A stretch of 64,000 nucleotides of DNA. It comes from Hyphomicrobium sulfonivorans (GTDB lineage Bacteria; Pseudomonadota; Alphaproteobacteria; Rhizobiales; Hyphomicrobiaceae). The notes below the pieces were generated by a model that ran no database searches, was not told the DNA's origin, and saw nothing but the letters and a program-made list of their open reading frames with translations. The DNA lies in the NCBI RefSeq assembly GCF_013306565.1, contig NZ_PZPO01000006.1:124001-188000 (forward strand). The letters run 5' to 3'. The position numbers and the translations under genes were made by a program. Positions within the stretch are counted from its first letter, which is position 1; every line of letters starts with the position of its first letter. Positions 39,878 to 48,263 of the stretch are shown here, one piece after another.

Positions 39878-40213
39878 GCATCATTCCCTCGATACGACGC
39901 GCCGCCGGCACGGGAACGCGGGAACGGGGCCGAGAGCGGCGAATCCCTAAGTTGTGGTTGCTGAGACCTCGCATGCCCGGCCGGGACTTGGCAAGTATGG
40001 CCAATGGTCGTCGCCCGCATCCGGGGCAAATGTTTGGGAGTACGTGGTTTTTCGGCCAATCCTTGGCGCTGCTAATCCGCCGGCCACACTGGAAATATGC
40101 ACGTCCTGACAATTTGCATGAAAGAACCAAAGCAATCTTAGGGTGCAAGAGCGATCATTCTTGAGGCGCTGTTCTGCGCCGATTCAGCAGGCGAGATGCA
40201 AGGAGCAGGCAAG
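39878..40213. other. Divergent gap, parE / stress-type protein
   Basis: About 335 bases carrying both promoters. I could not pick out a -35/-10 pair nor a clear general-stress sigma box. An AAGGAG site at 40199-40204 serves the right-hand gene. Confidence 0.4.
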
Positions 40214-40852
40214 ATGGCGACCGAGGCGCAGTCCTTAGACGATGGAATGGCAGCAACAACGCGTGAGGCTTCAGCGGTATTTCACTCAGTGAAGGCGCTG
40301 CAGTCGGCCGTTGAAGCGCTCTCCGATGCCGGATTCACCCGTGACGATCTCAGCGTGTTGGGCAACGAAAAGGCCCTGCATGAAAAGTTCGGCGCCGATA
40401 TTCCCGACGCCGAAGCCCTCGCTGACAATCCTGACACGCCGCGTGCCACATATGTTGCGCCGGAGTCGCGCGCTGAGGGTCTTGCCGCGCTGGCCGGCAT
40501 TCCGGTTTACATCGGTGGCGCTGGAGCTGCCGCCATTGCCGCCATGGAAGGCGCAGCCGTCGTGGCCACCGCAGGCGCAGCGCTGGGCGTCAGTGCAATT
40601 GCCGGAGCGCTCGGGCTTTATGCTGCGCGCAAGATGGAAAAGCACCACGCCGCGCAGATCGACAAGAACCTGAAAAACGGCGGTCTGGTGCTGTGGGTCC
40701 GCACTGACGACAAGCCGCGTGAGGTGAAGGCGCTGGAAATTCTGCGCTCGAACGATGCGGACGATTTGCGCATGCACACCGTGACGTTGCCGTCCGGTGT
40801 CAATGCCGTGCCGTTCCACAACGCTGAGCCCGATCCGTTCCTGAAGGGTTGA
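40214..40852 (+). CDS. Stress-type protein with central glycine zipper
   Basis: A 212-residue protein. Residues about 25-60 resemble the YflT/GSP17M heat-stress domain (ALQSAVEALSDAGFTRDDLSVLG). A central Ala/Gly-rich stretch (GGAGAAAIAAMEGAAVVATAGAALG) is long enough for a helical hairpin in the membrane. A C-terminal soluble piece follows (NGGLVLWVRTDDKPREVKALEIL). Similar proteins are annotated as general stress or hypothetical proteins. ATG 40214 has AAGGAG upstream, better than ATG 40196. A terminator follows directly. Confidence 0.75.
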   Translation: MATEAQSLDDGMAATTREASAVFHSVKALQSAVEALSDAGFTRDDLSVLGNEKALHEKFGADIPDAEALADNPDTPRATYVAPESRAEGLAALAGIPVYIGGAGAAAIAAMEGAAVVATAGAALGVSAIAGALGLYAARKMEKHHAAQIDKNLKNGGLVLWVRTDDKPREVKALEILRSNDADDLRMHTVTLPSGVNAVPFHNAEPDPFLKG

Positions 40853-40884
40853 GCGGCCCGGTCGTCAGGCTGATGTCAAATTTG

Positions 40885-40914
40885 AGGGCGGGCTGTTCGG
40901 CTCGCCCTTTCTTA
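40885..40914 (+). terminator. Terminator after the stress-type gene
   Basis: A 9-bp stem AGGGCGGGC/GCTCGCCCT with one mismatch-type pair, loop TGTTCG, followed by TTTCTTATTT. Confidence 0.75.
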
Positions 40915-41056
40915 TTTGGCAGGCAATTGCGCCGGGCGCTGCCGCACTGTGGCAGAAGCATGCACCCCTATCGCTTGACGATGTAAAACGGGCTACATCT
41001 GCGCAACGGGAGCCGCACATTTAGCGCGGCGGCATCATTCTTTTCTGGATGCATGT

Positions 41057-42001
41057 ATGAGCACGTCGCCTGATCCTCGCCAGCGGGATGCGCGCGAAGA
41101 GCGCAATGTGATGGCATCGCTCAAGGCTGCAGCGCCGTATCTGCTGATGGTGCTGCCCGGCATTGTCTGGGGCGGCAACGCCATCGTGGCGCGGGCGGTG
41201 GTTGGCGAATTGCCGCCGGTGGGGCTGGCGTTCTGGCGCTGGCTGATCGCGGCGCTGATTGTGCTGCCATTCGCATGGCCGCATCTGCGTCGCGACATTG
41301 GCCCGATGCTGAAAAGCTGGCCAATCGTGCTTCTGCTGGCTGGCATGGGCATCGCGTTTTTCAACGCTGCGCTTTACATCGCGGCTGCCACGACCGGCGC
41401 CATCAACATCATCATGCTGCAAACGTCAGCGCCGGTGCTGATCGTGCTGGCGACGTACCTGATATTCGGTGATCGTATTTCTGCGCGTCAGGCGGTCGGC
41501 ATTGCGCTGTCTCTGGTGGGCGCGGTTGTGCTGGTCGCGCACGGCGACATAAACGTGCTGGCCAATCTTGCGTTTAACAACGGCGACATCTGGATGCTGG
41601 TGGCGTGTATCGTCTACGCTGTTTACACGGCGCTGTTGCGGCTGCGGCCGCGCGTGCACTGGCTCAGCTTTCTGTTCACGATCTTCCTGATGGGATCGAT
41701 GCTGCTGCTGCCATTCTATATCGCCGAAAGTGCTTACGTGATGCCCGTGCCGCTATCGCTGCATGCATTACTTGCTGTTGGCTATGTGGCTCTGTTCGCT
41801 TCGGCGATCGGCTATGGTTCGTATAACCGCGCGGTGGAATTGCTGGGCGCGAACACGGCCGGATTGTCGATTTATCTTGTGCCGGTATTCGGAACCATCT
41901 TCGCGATATTGCTGCTGGGCGAACACCCCGAACTCTATCAGCTGGCGGGCACTTTGCTGATTGCAGGCGGCATCGCGCTGGCCGCGCGACGGGCCGCTTG
42001 A
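41057..42001 (+). CDS. EamA/DMT family transporter
   Basis: A 314-residue protein with ten membrane segments in two EamA repeats of about 140 residues (PGIVWGGNAIVARAVVGE ... and the second after HGDINVLANL). Members export amino acids, sugars or other metabolites; the substrate is not predictable. ATG 41057 begins a short polar N-terminus; ATG 41111 is the alternative start. Convergent with panC, whose stop lies 24 bases on. Confidence 0.9.
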   Translation: MSTSPDPRQRDAREERNVMASLKAAAPYLLMVLPGIVWGGNAIVARAVVGELPPVGLAFWRWLIAALIVLPFAWPHLRRDIGPMLKSWPIVLLLAGMGIAFFNAALYIAAATTGAINIIMLQTSAPVLIVLATYLIFGDRISARQAVGIALSLVGAVVLVAHGDINVLANLAFNNGDIWMLVACIVYAVYTALLRLRPRVHWLSFLFTIFLMGSMLLLPFYIAESAYVMPVPLSLHALLAVGYVALFASAIGYGSYNRAVELLGANTAGLSIYLVPVFGTIFAILLLGEHPELYQLAGTLLIAGGIALAARRAA

Positions 42002-42025
42002 AGCGTCGCAACCTGCCGCAGTTCT

Positions 42026-42964
42026 TCAGCCGGGCACGTTGTCGATCAGCCGGGTTGTGCCGAGCCAAGCCGCGCCCAGAACACGCAACGGGCGGGCGCC
42101 GAGCGCATTGACAGGCCGCAGCGTGTCGGCCTCGCGCACGGCGACGTAATCCACCTTGGCGAAGCCGGCCTGGCGCAACTGTTCACTCGCCGCTTCGCAA
42201 AGCCGTTCAAGTGCCGGAAGCTGGTGGATAGGGGCGGGCTGCCCCGGCTCGGGAAACATCGGCACCGCCTTCGGTGCCGGCCGCGCCGCAGCTGTGTTCT
42301 GCAGCAGGGCTTGTGCCTTCAGCGCCGTATCACGCAACACGCGTGCGAGCGCCGGCGCAATCGTCCGTTCTTCCGTCGACAGGTAAACGTTGCGCGATGA
42401 CAGCGCCAGATCATCCGGTTCACGCGCGGTCTCGGCGCCGACGATCTCAATCGGAATGTTGAGGTCGCGCACAAGCTGGCGGATGACGCAAAGCTGCTGA
42501 TAGTCCTTCTCGCCGAAAATCGCGATGTCGGGCGTCGTGGCGCCGAACAGCTTGCTGCACACGGTGGCGACACCGCCGAAGAAGTGCGGCCGGAAATCGC
42601 TTTCAAGGCCGGCCGCTGCACCTGCGGGCAGCACGCGGGTGGCGAATCCCTCCGGGTACATATCCGCTGGCTGCGGCGTCCAAACCAGATCGCAGCGCTC
42701 CGGCCCGAGCAGGGCGAGATCGGCCGCCTCGGTGCGCGGATAGCGCGCCAGATCCTCGTTAGGTGCAAACTGCGTCGGATTGACGAAGATGGAAACGATG
42801 GTGCGATCGGCCAGCTCCGCGGCCCTGCGCACCAGCGATATATGCCCGGCATGCAGCGCACCCATCGTCGGCACCAACGCGACCGAAAGGCCCTGACGGC
42901 GCCAGTCGCGCACCGTTTCGCGCAGTTCCGGAATGCCGCGCACGATCTGGATCTGATTGGACAC
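42026..42964 (-). CDS. panC: Pantoate--beta-alanine ligase
   Basis: A 312-residue enzyme that joins pantoate and beta-alanine using ATP to make pantothenate. VPTMGALHAGHISLVRRA has the HxGH nucleotide motif; FVNPTQFAPNEDLARYPR and FGEKDYQQL are typical; LALSSRNVYLS is the KMSKS-like loop. A ~25-residue Ala/Pro-rich insert (about 222-246) makes it longer than the usual ~280. Start GTG 42964 with GAGG upstream; the frame runs on upstream through palindromic repeats, which cannot be coding. Divergent from putA. Confidence 0.93.
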   Translation of the reverse strand: MSNQIQIVRGIPELRETVRDWRRQGLSVALVPTMGALHAGHISLVRRAAELADRTIVSIFVNPTQFAPNEDLARYPRTEAADLALLGPERCDLVWTPQPADMYPEGFATRVLPAGAAAGLESDFRPHFFGGVATVCSKLFGATTPDIAIFGEKDYQQLCVIRQLVRDLNIPIEIVGAETAREPDDLALSSRNVYLSTEERTIAPALARVLRDTALKAQALLQNTAAARPAPKAVPMFPEPGQPAPIHQLPALERLCEAASEQLRQAGFAKVDYVAVREADTLRPVNALGARPLRVLGAAWLGTTRLIDNVPG

Positions 42965-43332
42965 CGTGTTCACCTCGCTGACGCAGGTTCTTGAAGCAAG
43001 CTCTGGCATGCAAGTTCTGGGCGCACAGCTCTGCGGGTGCGGAAGCCGCCCGTCAAGAGCGCCATTGCGCCGCTTATTCATGCGGTTCGGCTTGTCCGGT
43101 AAGCGCAAGCGCGGCGAGGGTCGATTTGCAGAGTGCTTCCGGAAAAGTGGGAACCGGTTTTCCGATAAGAAGCACGTAGCGAAAGAACCGCTTCCGGAAA
43201 AGCGGGAACCGGTTTTCCGATAAGAAGCACGAAAAAACAAACGGCTAGTGTCTTTCCGCGATTCAACGGAACGCTGAAAGGCTCTAGGGTGGAAGATACC
43301 GAATCGCATTGGCAGCAGAGCATGAGGGCGAG
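42965..43332. other. Repeat-filled divergent gap, panC / putA
   Basis: About 370 bases, more than a third of them taken up by dispersed palindromic repeats (43135-43287). Promoters of both genes must lie around or inside them. Confidence 0.6.
43135..43287. repeat. Dispersed palindromic repeat, two first modules and one hairpin module
   Basis: First modules at 43135-43176 and 43190-43231 are nearly identical to each other and close to the one at 29106 (CTTCCGGAAAA...CCGGTTTTCCGATAAGAAGCACG, broken here for length). The hairpin module, ending AAGGCTCTAG at 43278-43287, matches the one at 29161-29203. Confidence 0.85.
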
Positions 43333-46300
43333 ATGGTCGTGACAAAGCCGGCTGGGGCCAATGACGACATCTCCGCGCGCCTGAAGCTTATCCCGGCGCG
43401 GGATGAGATCGCGGCCAGCTATCTGCTCGATGAGCGTCAACTCGTCGACCGCCTGATCGAGCGCGCGGTGTTCAGCGAGGCCGAGCGCAGCCGTGCATCG
43501 GAGCTGGCGTTGCGTCTCGCCCATGCGGCGCGCTCGGGTCGTGGCAAGCAAGCTGGCGTTGAAGCGTTCATGCAGGAATATGGCCTTTCCAGCGAGGAGG
43601 GCGTGATCCTGATGTGCATCGCCGAGGCGCTGCTGCGCATTCCCGATTCCGAAACCGCCGATGAACTGATTGCCGAAAAGCTCGCGGGCGGCGAATGGGA
43701 TAAACATCGCGGCCATTCCGACAGCATGTTCGTCAACGCGTCGACCTGGGCGCTGATGCTCACGGGTCGCGTTGTGAAAATGCGCGAAGCACAGGGCTCC
43801 AATCCCATCAACGCGCTCAAGCGTCTGGTGGCGCGCTCAGGCGAGCCGGTGATCCGACAGGCGGTGCGGCAAGCGGTGAAACTGCTGGGCGATCAGTTCG
43901 TGCTTGGTCGCACCATTCGCGAGGCGATCGGCAACGCGAAGGATTATCAGGCCAAGGGGTATCTGCTTTCCTATGACATGCTGGGTGAAGCTGCCCGCAC
44001 ACAAAAGGATGCCGATACCTATTTCGAGCGTTATCTCGCTGCTATCGATGCGGTGGGGCAGGCGGCGGGACCGCTGACAACGCTGCACGCAGATGCGCTT
44101 TACGCCCGACCCGGCATATCGGTGAAGCTGTCGGCGCTGCATCCGCGCTTTGAACCCGGCAAGCGCGAGCTGCTGAAGTCGGAATTGCTGCCGCGTGTGC
44201 TGACGCTGGCACGGGCCGCGCGCGCCCGTGGTCTGACGCTCACCATCGATGCCGAGGAGCAGGATCGGCTCGATCCGACTCTGGAAATTTTCGCCGCAAC
44301 GCTGGTCGATCCGGCGCTCGACAACTGGAACGGCCTTGGCATTGCGGTGCAGGCCTATGGCAAACGCGCCATTCCGGTGCTGCGCTGGTTGCGGCGGCTG
44401 GCGGAGCGCGCCGGCAAGCGCATTCCTGTGCGGTTGGTGAAGGGCGCTTACTGGGACAGCGAGATCAAGTGGGCGCAGGAACGCGCGCTTGAAAATTATC
44501 CGGTGTTTACGCGCAAGCAGAACACGGATGTTTCATATCTCGCCGCCGCGCGGTTGCTGATCAGCGATGCCAAGGCGTTCTATCCGCAGTTCGCAACCCA
44601 CAACGCCTATTCGATCGCGGCGACGCACGTTGCGGCAGGGCCGGCGGCCATCGAATTCCAGCGCCTCTATGGCATGGGCGAGGGGCTGTATGATGAGGTT
44701 GTCGGCAAAGGCAAGATCATCCGCCGTCCGGTGCGCATCTATGCTCCGGTGGGCAGCCATGAGGATCTGCTTGCCTATCTCGTGCGCCGCCTGCTGGAGA
44801 ATGGCGCCAATACGTCGTTCGTCAAGCAACTGGCCGACGATGAAACCACTATCGCCGGCATCATCCGCGATCCTGTTGCGCAGGCGGAGGCAGAGCGCAG
44901 TGCCGGGGGGAAACCTGCACCCGCGATTGTGCTACCGCGCGACATCTACATGCCCGAGCGCAAGGCTGCGGCGGGGATGGCGCTGACGGAGCCAACCGTG
45001 CGACAGGCGCTGTTTACGCAGATGGGCAATGCGCTGGATGATGTGTACGCGGCAGGGCCAATCATCGGCGGCAAGGCGATCACCGGCGGCGACATGGCGA
45101 GCCTCGTCACCTGCCCGCAAGACCGCCGCGAACGGCTGGGTACTGTGCGCGTGACAACGCTCGATCAGGCCGACCAGGCGATCGCGCGTGCAACCGGTGC
45201 ATCGCAAGCCTGGAACCGGATCGGCGGCGAGAAACGCGCCGAAGTTCTTTGCGCAGCTGCGGATCTGTTCGAGCGCGACCATGCCCGACTGATGGCCGTC
45301 ATCGTGCGCGAAGCTGGCAAGACGCTTGAAGACGCACAGGGCGATGTGCGCGAGGCGGTGGATTATCTGCGGTATTACGCGGCGCAGGCGCGGCGTCTGT
45401 TTGCCGGGCCGGTCACGCTGCCGGGGCCAACCGGGGAACGCAACACACTGAGCCTCAACGGGCGCGGCGTATTCGCCTGCATATCGCCATGGAACTTTCC
45501 GCTCGCCATCTTCACCGGACAGGTCGCAGCGGCGCTGGCGGCGGGTAATGCGGTGCTGGCCAAGCCCGCTGAGCAAACGCCCATCACCGCGTTTCTGGCA
45601 ACGCAACTGCTGCACGAAGCGGGCGTGCCCGGCGACGTGCTGCAATTGCTGCCCGGCAGCGGGCGTTTGGGCGAAGCGTTGGTCAAGGACAAGCGCGTCA
45701 AGGGCATCGCGTTCACCGGATCAAACGAAACCGCGTGGTCGATCCAGCGCGCGTTGGCCGATCGGCGCGGCGCCATTGTTCCGTTTATCGCCGAGACCGG
45801 CGGCATCAATGCCATGATCGCGGATTCATCCGCCTTGCCGGAGCAGGTGGTGCGCGACGCGGTGCGTTCGGCATTCAACAGCGCAGGTCAGCGTTGTTCG
45901 GCGGCGCGGGTGTTGTTCGTGCAGGATGAGGTCGCCGACGAAACGATTGAAATGCTGGTGGGCGCGGTAGAAACGCTCGCTATCGGCGATCCGTTCGACT
46001 ACGCCACCGACATCGGCCCGGTGATCGACGACTCCGCGCAGGATTTTCTCGACGGTCACAAGGTGCGCATGCAGCGGCAGGGAACGCAGCTCATCGATCT
46101 GCCGTTGCCCGAAGCCTGCCGCGCTGGCAACTACGTGACGCCCGCCGTGTTTGAAATCGAAAGCCTTGATGTGCTGGACGCCGAAGTTTTCGGCCCCATC
46201 CTGCATGTGGTGCGTTATCAGCGTGGCGCGCTGCCGAAGGTCATCGATGCCATCAACGCGTCGGGTTATGGTCTGACGCTTGGACTGCACAGTCGCCTTG

Positions 46301-46545
46301 AGACGGTTGCCGATTACGTTGCCGACCATGCGCGGATCGGCAATCTTTATGTAAATCGCAATCAGATTGGCGCGATGGTCGGCACGCAGCCGTTCGGCGG
46401 CGAAGGGCTGTCCGGCACCGGTCCGAAGGCTGGCGGCCCGCATACGTTGCTGGCCTACGCCACCGAGCGCGTGCGCTCCACCGATCTCACCGCGACAGGT
46501 GGCAACATCGAGTTGCTCACGCCGGAGAGCGATGCTGGCGCGTGA
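43333..46545 (+). CDS. putA: Bifunctional proline dehydrogenase / P5C dehydrogenase
   Basis: A 1070-residue PutA that oxidises proline to glutamate in two steps. The FAD-binding PRODH barrel covers about 120-470 (ISVKLSALHPRFE, RLVKGAYWDSEIKWAQ, QFATHNAYS). The ALDH domain covers about 560-1040, with CISPWNFPLAIFTGQVAAALAAGN-type NAD site, the general-base Glu in FIAETGGINAM and catalytic Cys in NSAGQRCSAARV. There is no ribbon-helix-helix domain at the N-terminus, so it should not self-regulate by DNA binding. Start ATG 43333 after GAGGGCGAG; TTG 43309 is less likely. Confidence 0.96.
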   Translation: MVVTKPAGANDDISARLKLIPARDEIAASYLLDERQLVDRLIERAVFSEAERSRASELALRLAHAARSGRGKQAGVEAFMQEYGLSSEEGVILMCIAEALLRIPDSETADELIAEKLAGGEWDKHRGHSDSMFVNASTWALMLTGRVVKMREAQGSNPINALKRLVARSGEPVIRQAVRQAVKLLGDQFVLGRTIREAIGNAKDYQAKGYLLSYDMLGEAARTQKDADTYFERYLAAIDAVGQAAGPLTTLHADALYARPGISVKLSALHPRFEPGKRELLKSELLPRVLTLARAARARGLTLTIDAEEQDRLDPTLEIFAATLVDPALDNWNGLGIAVQAYGKRAIPVLRWLRRLAERAGKRIPVRLVKGAYWDSEIKWAQERALENYPVFTRKQNTDVSYLAAARLLISDAKAFYPQFATHNAYSIAATHVAAGPAAIEFQRLYGMGEGLYDEVVGKGKIIRRPVRIYAPVGSHEDLLAYLVRRLLENGANTSFVKQLADDETTIAGIIRDPVAQAEAERSAGGKPAPAIVLPRDIYMPERKAAAGMALTEPTVRQALFTQMGNALDDVYAAGPIIGGKAITGGDMASLVTCPQDRRERLGTVRVTTLDQADQAIARATGASQAWNRIGGEKRAEVLCAAADLFERDHARLMAVIVREAGKTLEDAQGDVREAVDYLRYYAAQARRLFAGPVTLPGPTGERNTLSLNGRGVFACISPWNFPLAIFTGQVAAALAAGNAVLAKPAEQTPITAFLATQLLHEAGVPGDVLQLLPGSGRLGEALVKDKRVKGIAFTGSNETAWSIQRALADRRGAIVPFIAETGGINAMIADSSALPEQVVRDAVRSAFNSAGQRCSAARVLFVQDEVADETIEMLVGAVETLAIGDPFDYATDIGPVIDDSAQDFLDGHKVRMQRQGTQLIDLPLPEACRAGNYVTPAVFEIESLDVLDAEVFGPILHVVRYQRGALPKVIDAINASGYGLTLGLHSRLETVADYVADHARIGNLYVNRNQIGAMVGTQPFGGEGLSGTGPKAGGPHTLLAYATERVRSTDLTATGGNIELLTPESDAGA

Positions 46546-46694
46546 GACCAGCCATGCCTGAAGCCGAGCTAAAGGCGGGGATTGCAGGAGCGCGCGGGGG
46601 GCGCCATTCTGTTATTCCGGCTGCCAATATGATGTTTGCTGCCGGGCTCCCTATATGGAGTTCGGGACATCAGCAGAAGGTATCCGGTTCAGCC

Positions 46695-47531
46695 ATGTTC
46701 TGGCGCAAGTCACCCAAGACCGCGACGAAGGATCAATCGGAGGCGCCGTTCAAAACCGGCGCTGGGCCGGTTGCCGAACGTGGGCAGGGCACCGCATCTG
46801 CCGAGCAGCAGGCAAAGGGCGGCGCTGTGCGCGCCGGCACTTCCTCCGATGCCGATGTGGCAGACTTCATCGCCCGCATGAAAACCATGACACCGGCCGC
46901 CACCGGGGAGCGCGGGCGTCTGGTGTTCGCGATGGATGCCACCATGAGCCGCGCCGCCACATGGGAAATGGCGCTGGCGCAGCAGAGCGAGATGTTCGCG
47001 GCGGTGAAGTCCGTTGGCGGGCTTGATGTGCAACTCATGTATTTTCGCGGCACGTCAGAATGCCGGGCATCAAAGTGGGTGTCCGATCCCGAAGCGCTGG
47101 CGCGGCTGATGCGTTCGGTTTCATGTGCAGGTGGATTGACGCAGATTGGCCGTGTGCTGGTGCATGCGCTGGATGAAAGCGCGCGCCACAAAGTCAATGC
47201 CCTGGTCTATGTCGGCGACAGCATGGAAGAAGATATCGATCACCTGTGTGCCCGTGCTGGCGAACTGGCGCTGCTTGGCGTGCCGGTGTTTTTGTTTCAG
47301 GAAGGCGATGATCCGGTTGCGTCGCGTACGTTCCGCGAGATTGCGCGTATCACCAATGGAGCGTACTGCCGTTTTGATCGCGGCTCGGCGCGTCAGTTGC
47401 GTGATTTGCTGATGGCGGTTGCCGTCTATGCTGCCGGTGGCCGCAAGGCGCTGCTGGCGCTGGTTGAACAGAAAAATGCCGGTGCGCGGCTGTTGCTGCA
47501 GCAGCTTGGCGGTGGAGCTGCGGGCGCCTGA
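46695..47531 (+). CDS. VWA-like domain protein
   Basis: A 278-residue protein, no signal peptide. About residues 70-240 look like a von Willebrand A fold: RLVFAMDATMSRAATWEMAL has a metal-site-like D-x-T-x-S, LDVQLMYFRG follows, then ALVYVGDSMEEDIDHLC and GVPVFLFQEGDD. Such domains bind partner proteins through a metal ion. The first ~60 residues are polar and disordered. Its stop overlaps the start of the next gene (TGATG), so the two are translationally coupled. Partner and role unknown. Confidence 0.75.
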   Translation: MFWRKSPKTATKDQSEAPFKTGAGPVAERGQGTASAEQQAKGGAVRAGTSSDADVADFIARMKTMTPAATGERGRLVFAMDATMSRAATWEMALAQQSEMFAAVKSVGGLDVQLMYFRGTSECRASKWVSDPEALARLMRSVSCAGGLTQIGRVLVHALDESARHKVNALVYVGDSMEEDIDHLCARAGELALLGVPVFLFQEGDDPVASRTFREIARITNGAYCRFDRGSARQLRDLLMAVAVYAAGGRKALLALVEQKNAGARLLLQQLGGGAAGA

Positions 47532-48250
47532 TGGGGTTGGCTTATCTGATCTTGGGCCTGTTCGGCCTGGCCATCGGGTTGATGGTCATGCGTTCATTCG
47601 CGCAAGCCAATCCGACAGCTGTGGCAAGGCGCACCCGCACCGGAGCTGGCATTGCGGCGCTGGGTGTCGCGGCGCTGCTTTTCCTGCGCGGCGGTGGGGC
47701 TATCGCCGTGCCGTTAGCGATGCTGGGTTCGTGGTTGATATGGGGCCGCGCTACGCCGCCATGGCTTGGCGGCGGTGGCAATGCGCGGCGCACGCCGGGG
47801 CAATCATCCGCTATCGTCACCGAACATCTGGAAATGGAGCTGGATCACGACACCGGCGAGATGCACGGGCGGGTTCTGAAAGGCATGTTCGCCGGACGGT
47901 CTCTGTCGGCGCTCAGCCCGACAGATCTGGCGCTGCTCTGGCAGGATTGCCGCCACACCGATGCACAGTCGGCACAACTGCTCGAGGCTTATCTCGACCG
48001 CATCCACCCCACTTGGCGGGAGGATATGGCGCGCGGGGAATCGGCGATGAGCGGCGGCCCGGGTGGACGCATGACCCGCGAGGAGGCGTTGGAAATTCTG
48101 GGGCTGGCGCCGGGTGCAGACAGCGCTGCCATCCGGCGGGCGCATCGCGAACTGATGCTCAAGATGCACCCAGATCGCGGTGGATCGACGTATCTGGCGG
48201 CGAAGATCAATGAGGCGAAGGACGTCGCGCTCGAAGCCTTGAACCGCTGA
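47531..48250 (+). CDS. Membrane DnaJ-domain protein
   Basis: A 239-residue protein with one or two N-terminal membrane segments (residues 3-20 and about 37-70) and a C-terminal J domain of about 60 residues with MTREEALEILGLAPGAD and the essential HPD in LKMHPDRGGS. The J domain lies at the C-terminus, as in DjlA and TIM14-like proteins. It should recruit DnaK to the membrane. Coupled to the VWA-like gene by a one-base overlap. Confidence 0.88.
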   Translation: MGLAYLILGLFGLAIGLMVMRSFAQANPTAVARRTRTGAGIAALGVAALLFLRGGGAIAVPLAMLGSWLIWGRATPPWLGGGGNARRTPGQSSAIVTEHLEMELDHDTGEMHGRVLKGMFAGRSLSALSPTDLALLWQDCRHTDAQSAQLLEAYLDRIHPTWREDMARGESAMSGGPGGRMTREEALEILGLAPGADSAAIRRAHRELMLKMHPDRGGSTYLAAKINEAKDVALEALNR

Positions 48251-48263
48251 CGCGACCCGGCCG

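Noticed and set aside
42965-43345. N-terminal extension of PanC through the panC/putA gap
   Set aside because: The extra residues are the translation of palindromic repeats; the conserved protein begins at GTG 42964 with its own ribosome-binding site.
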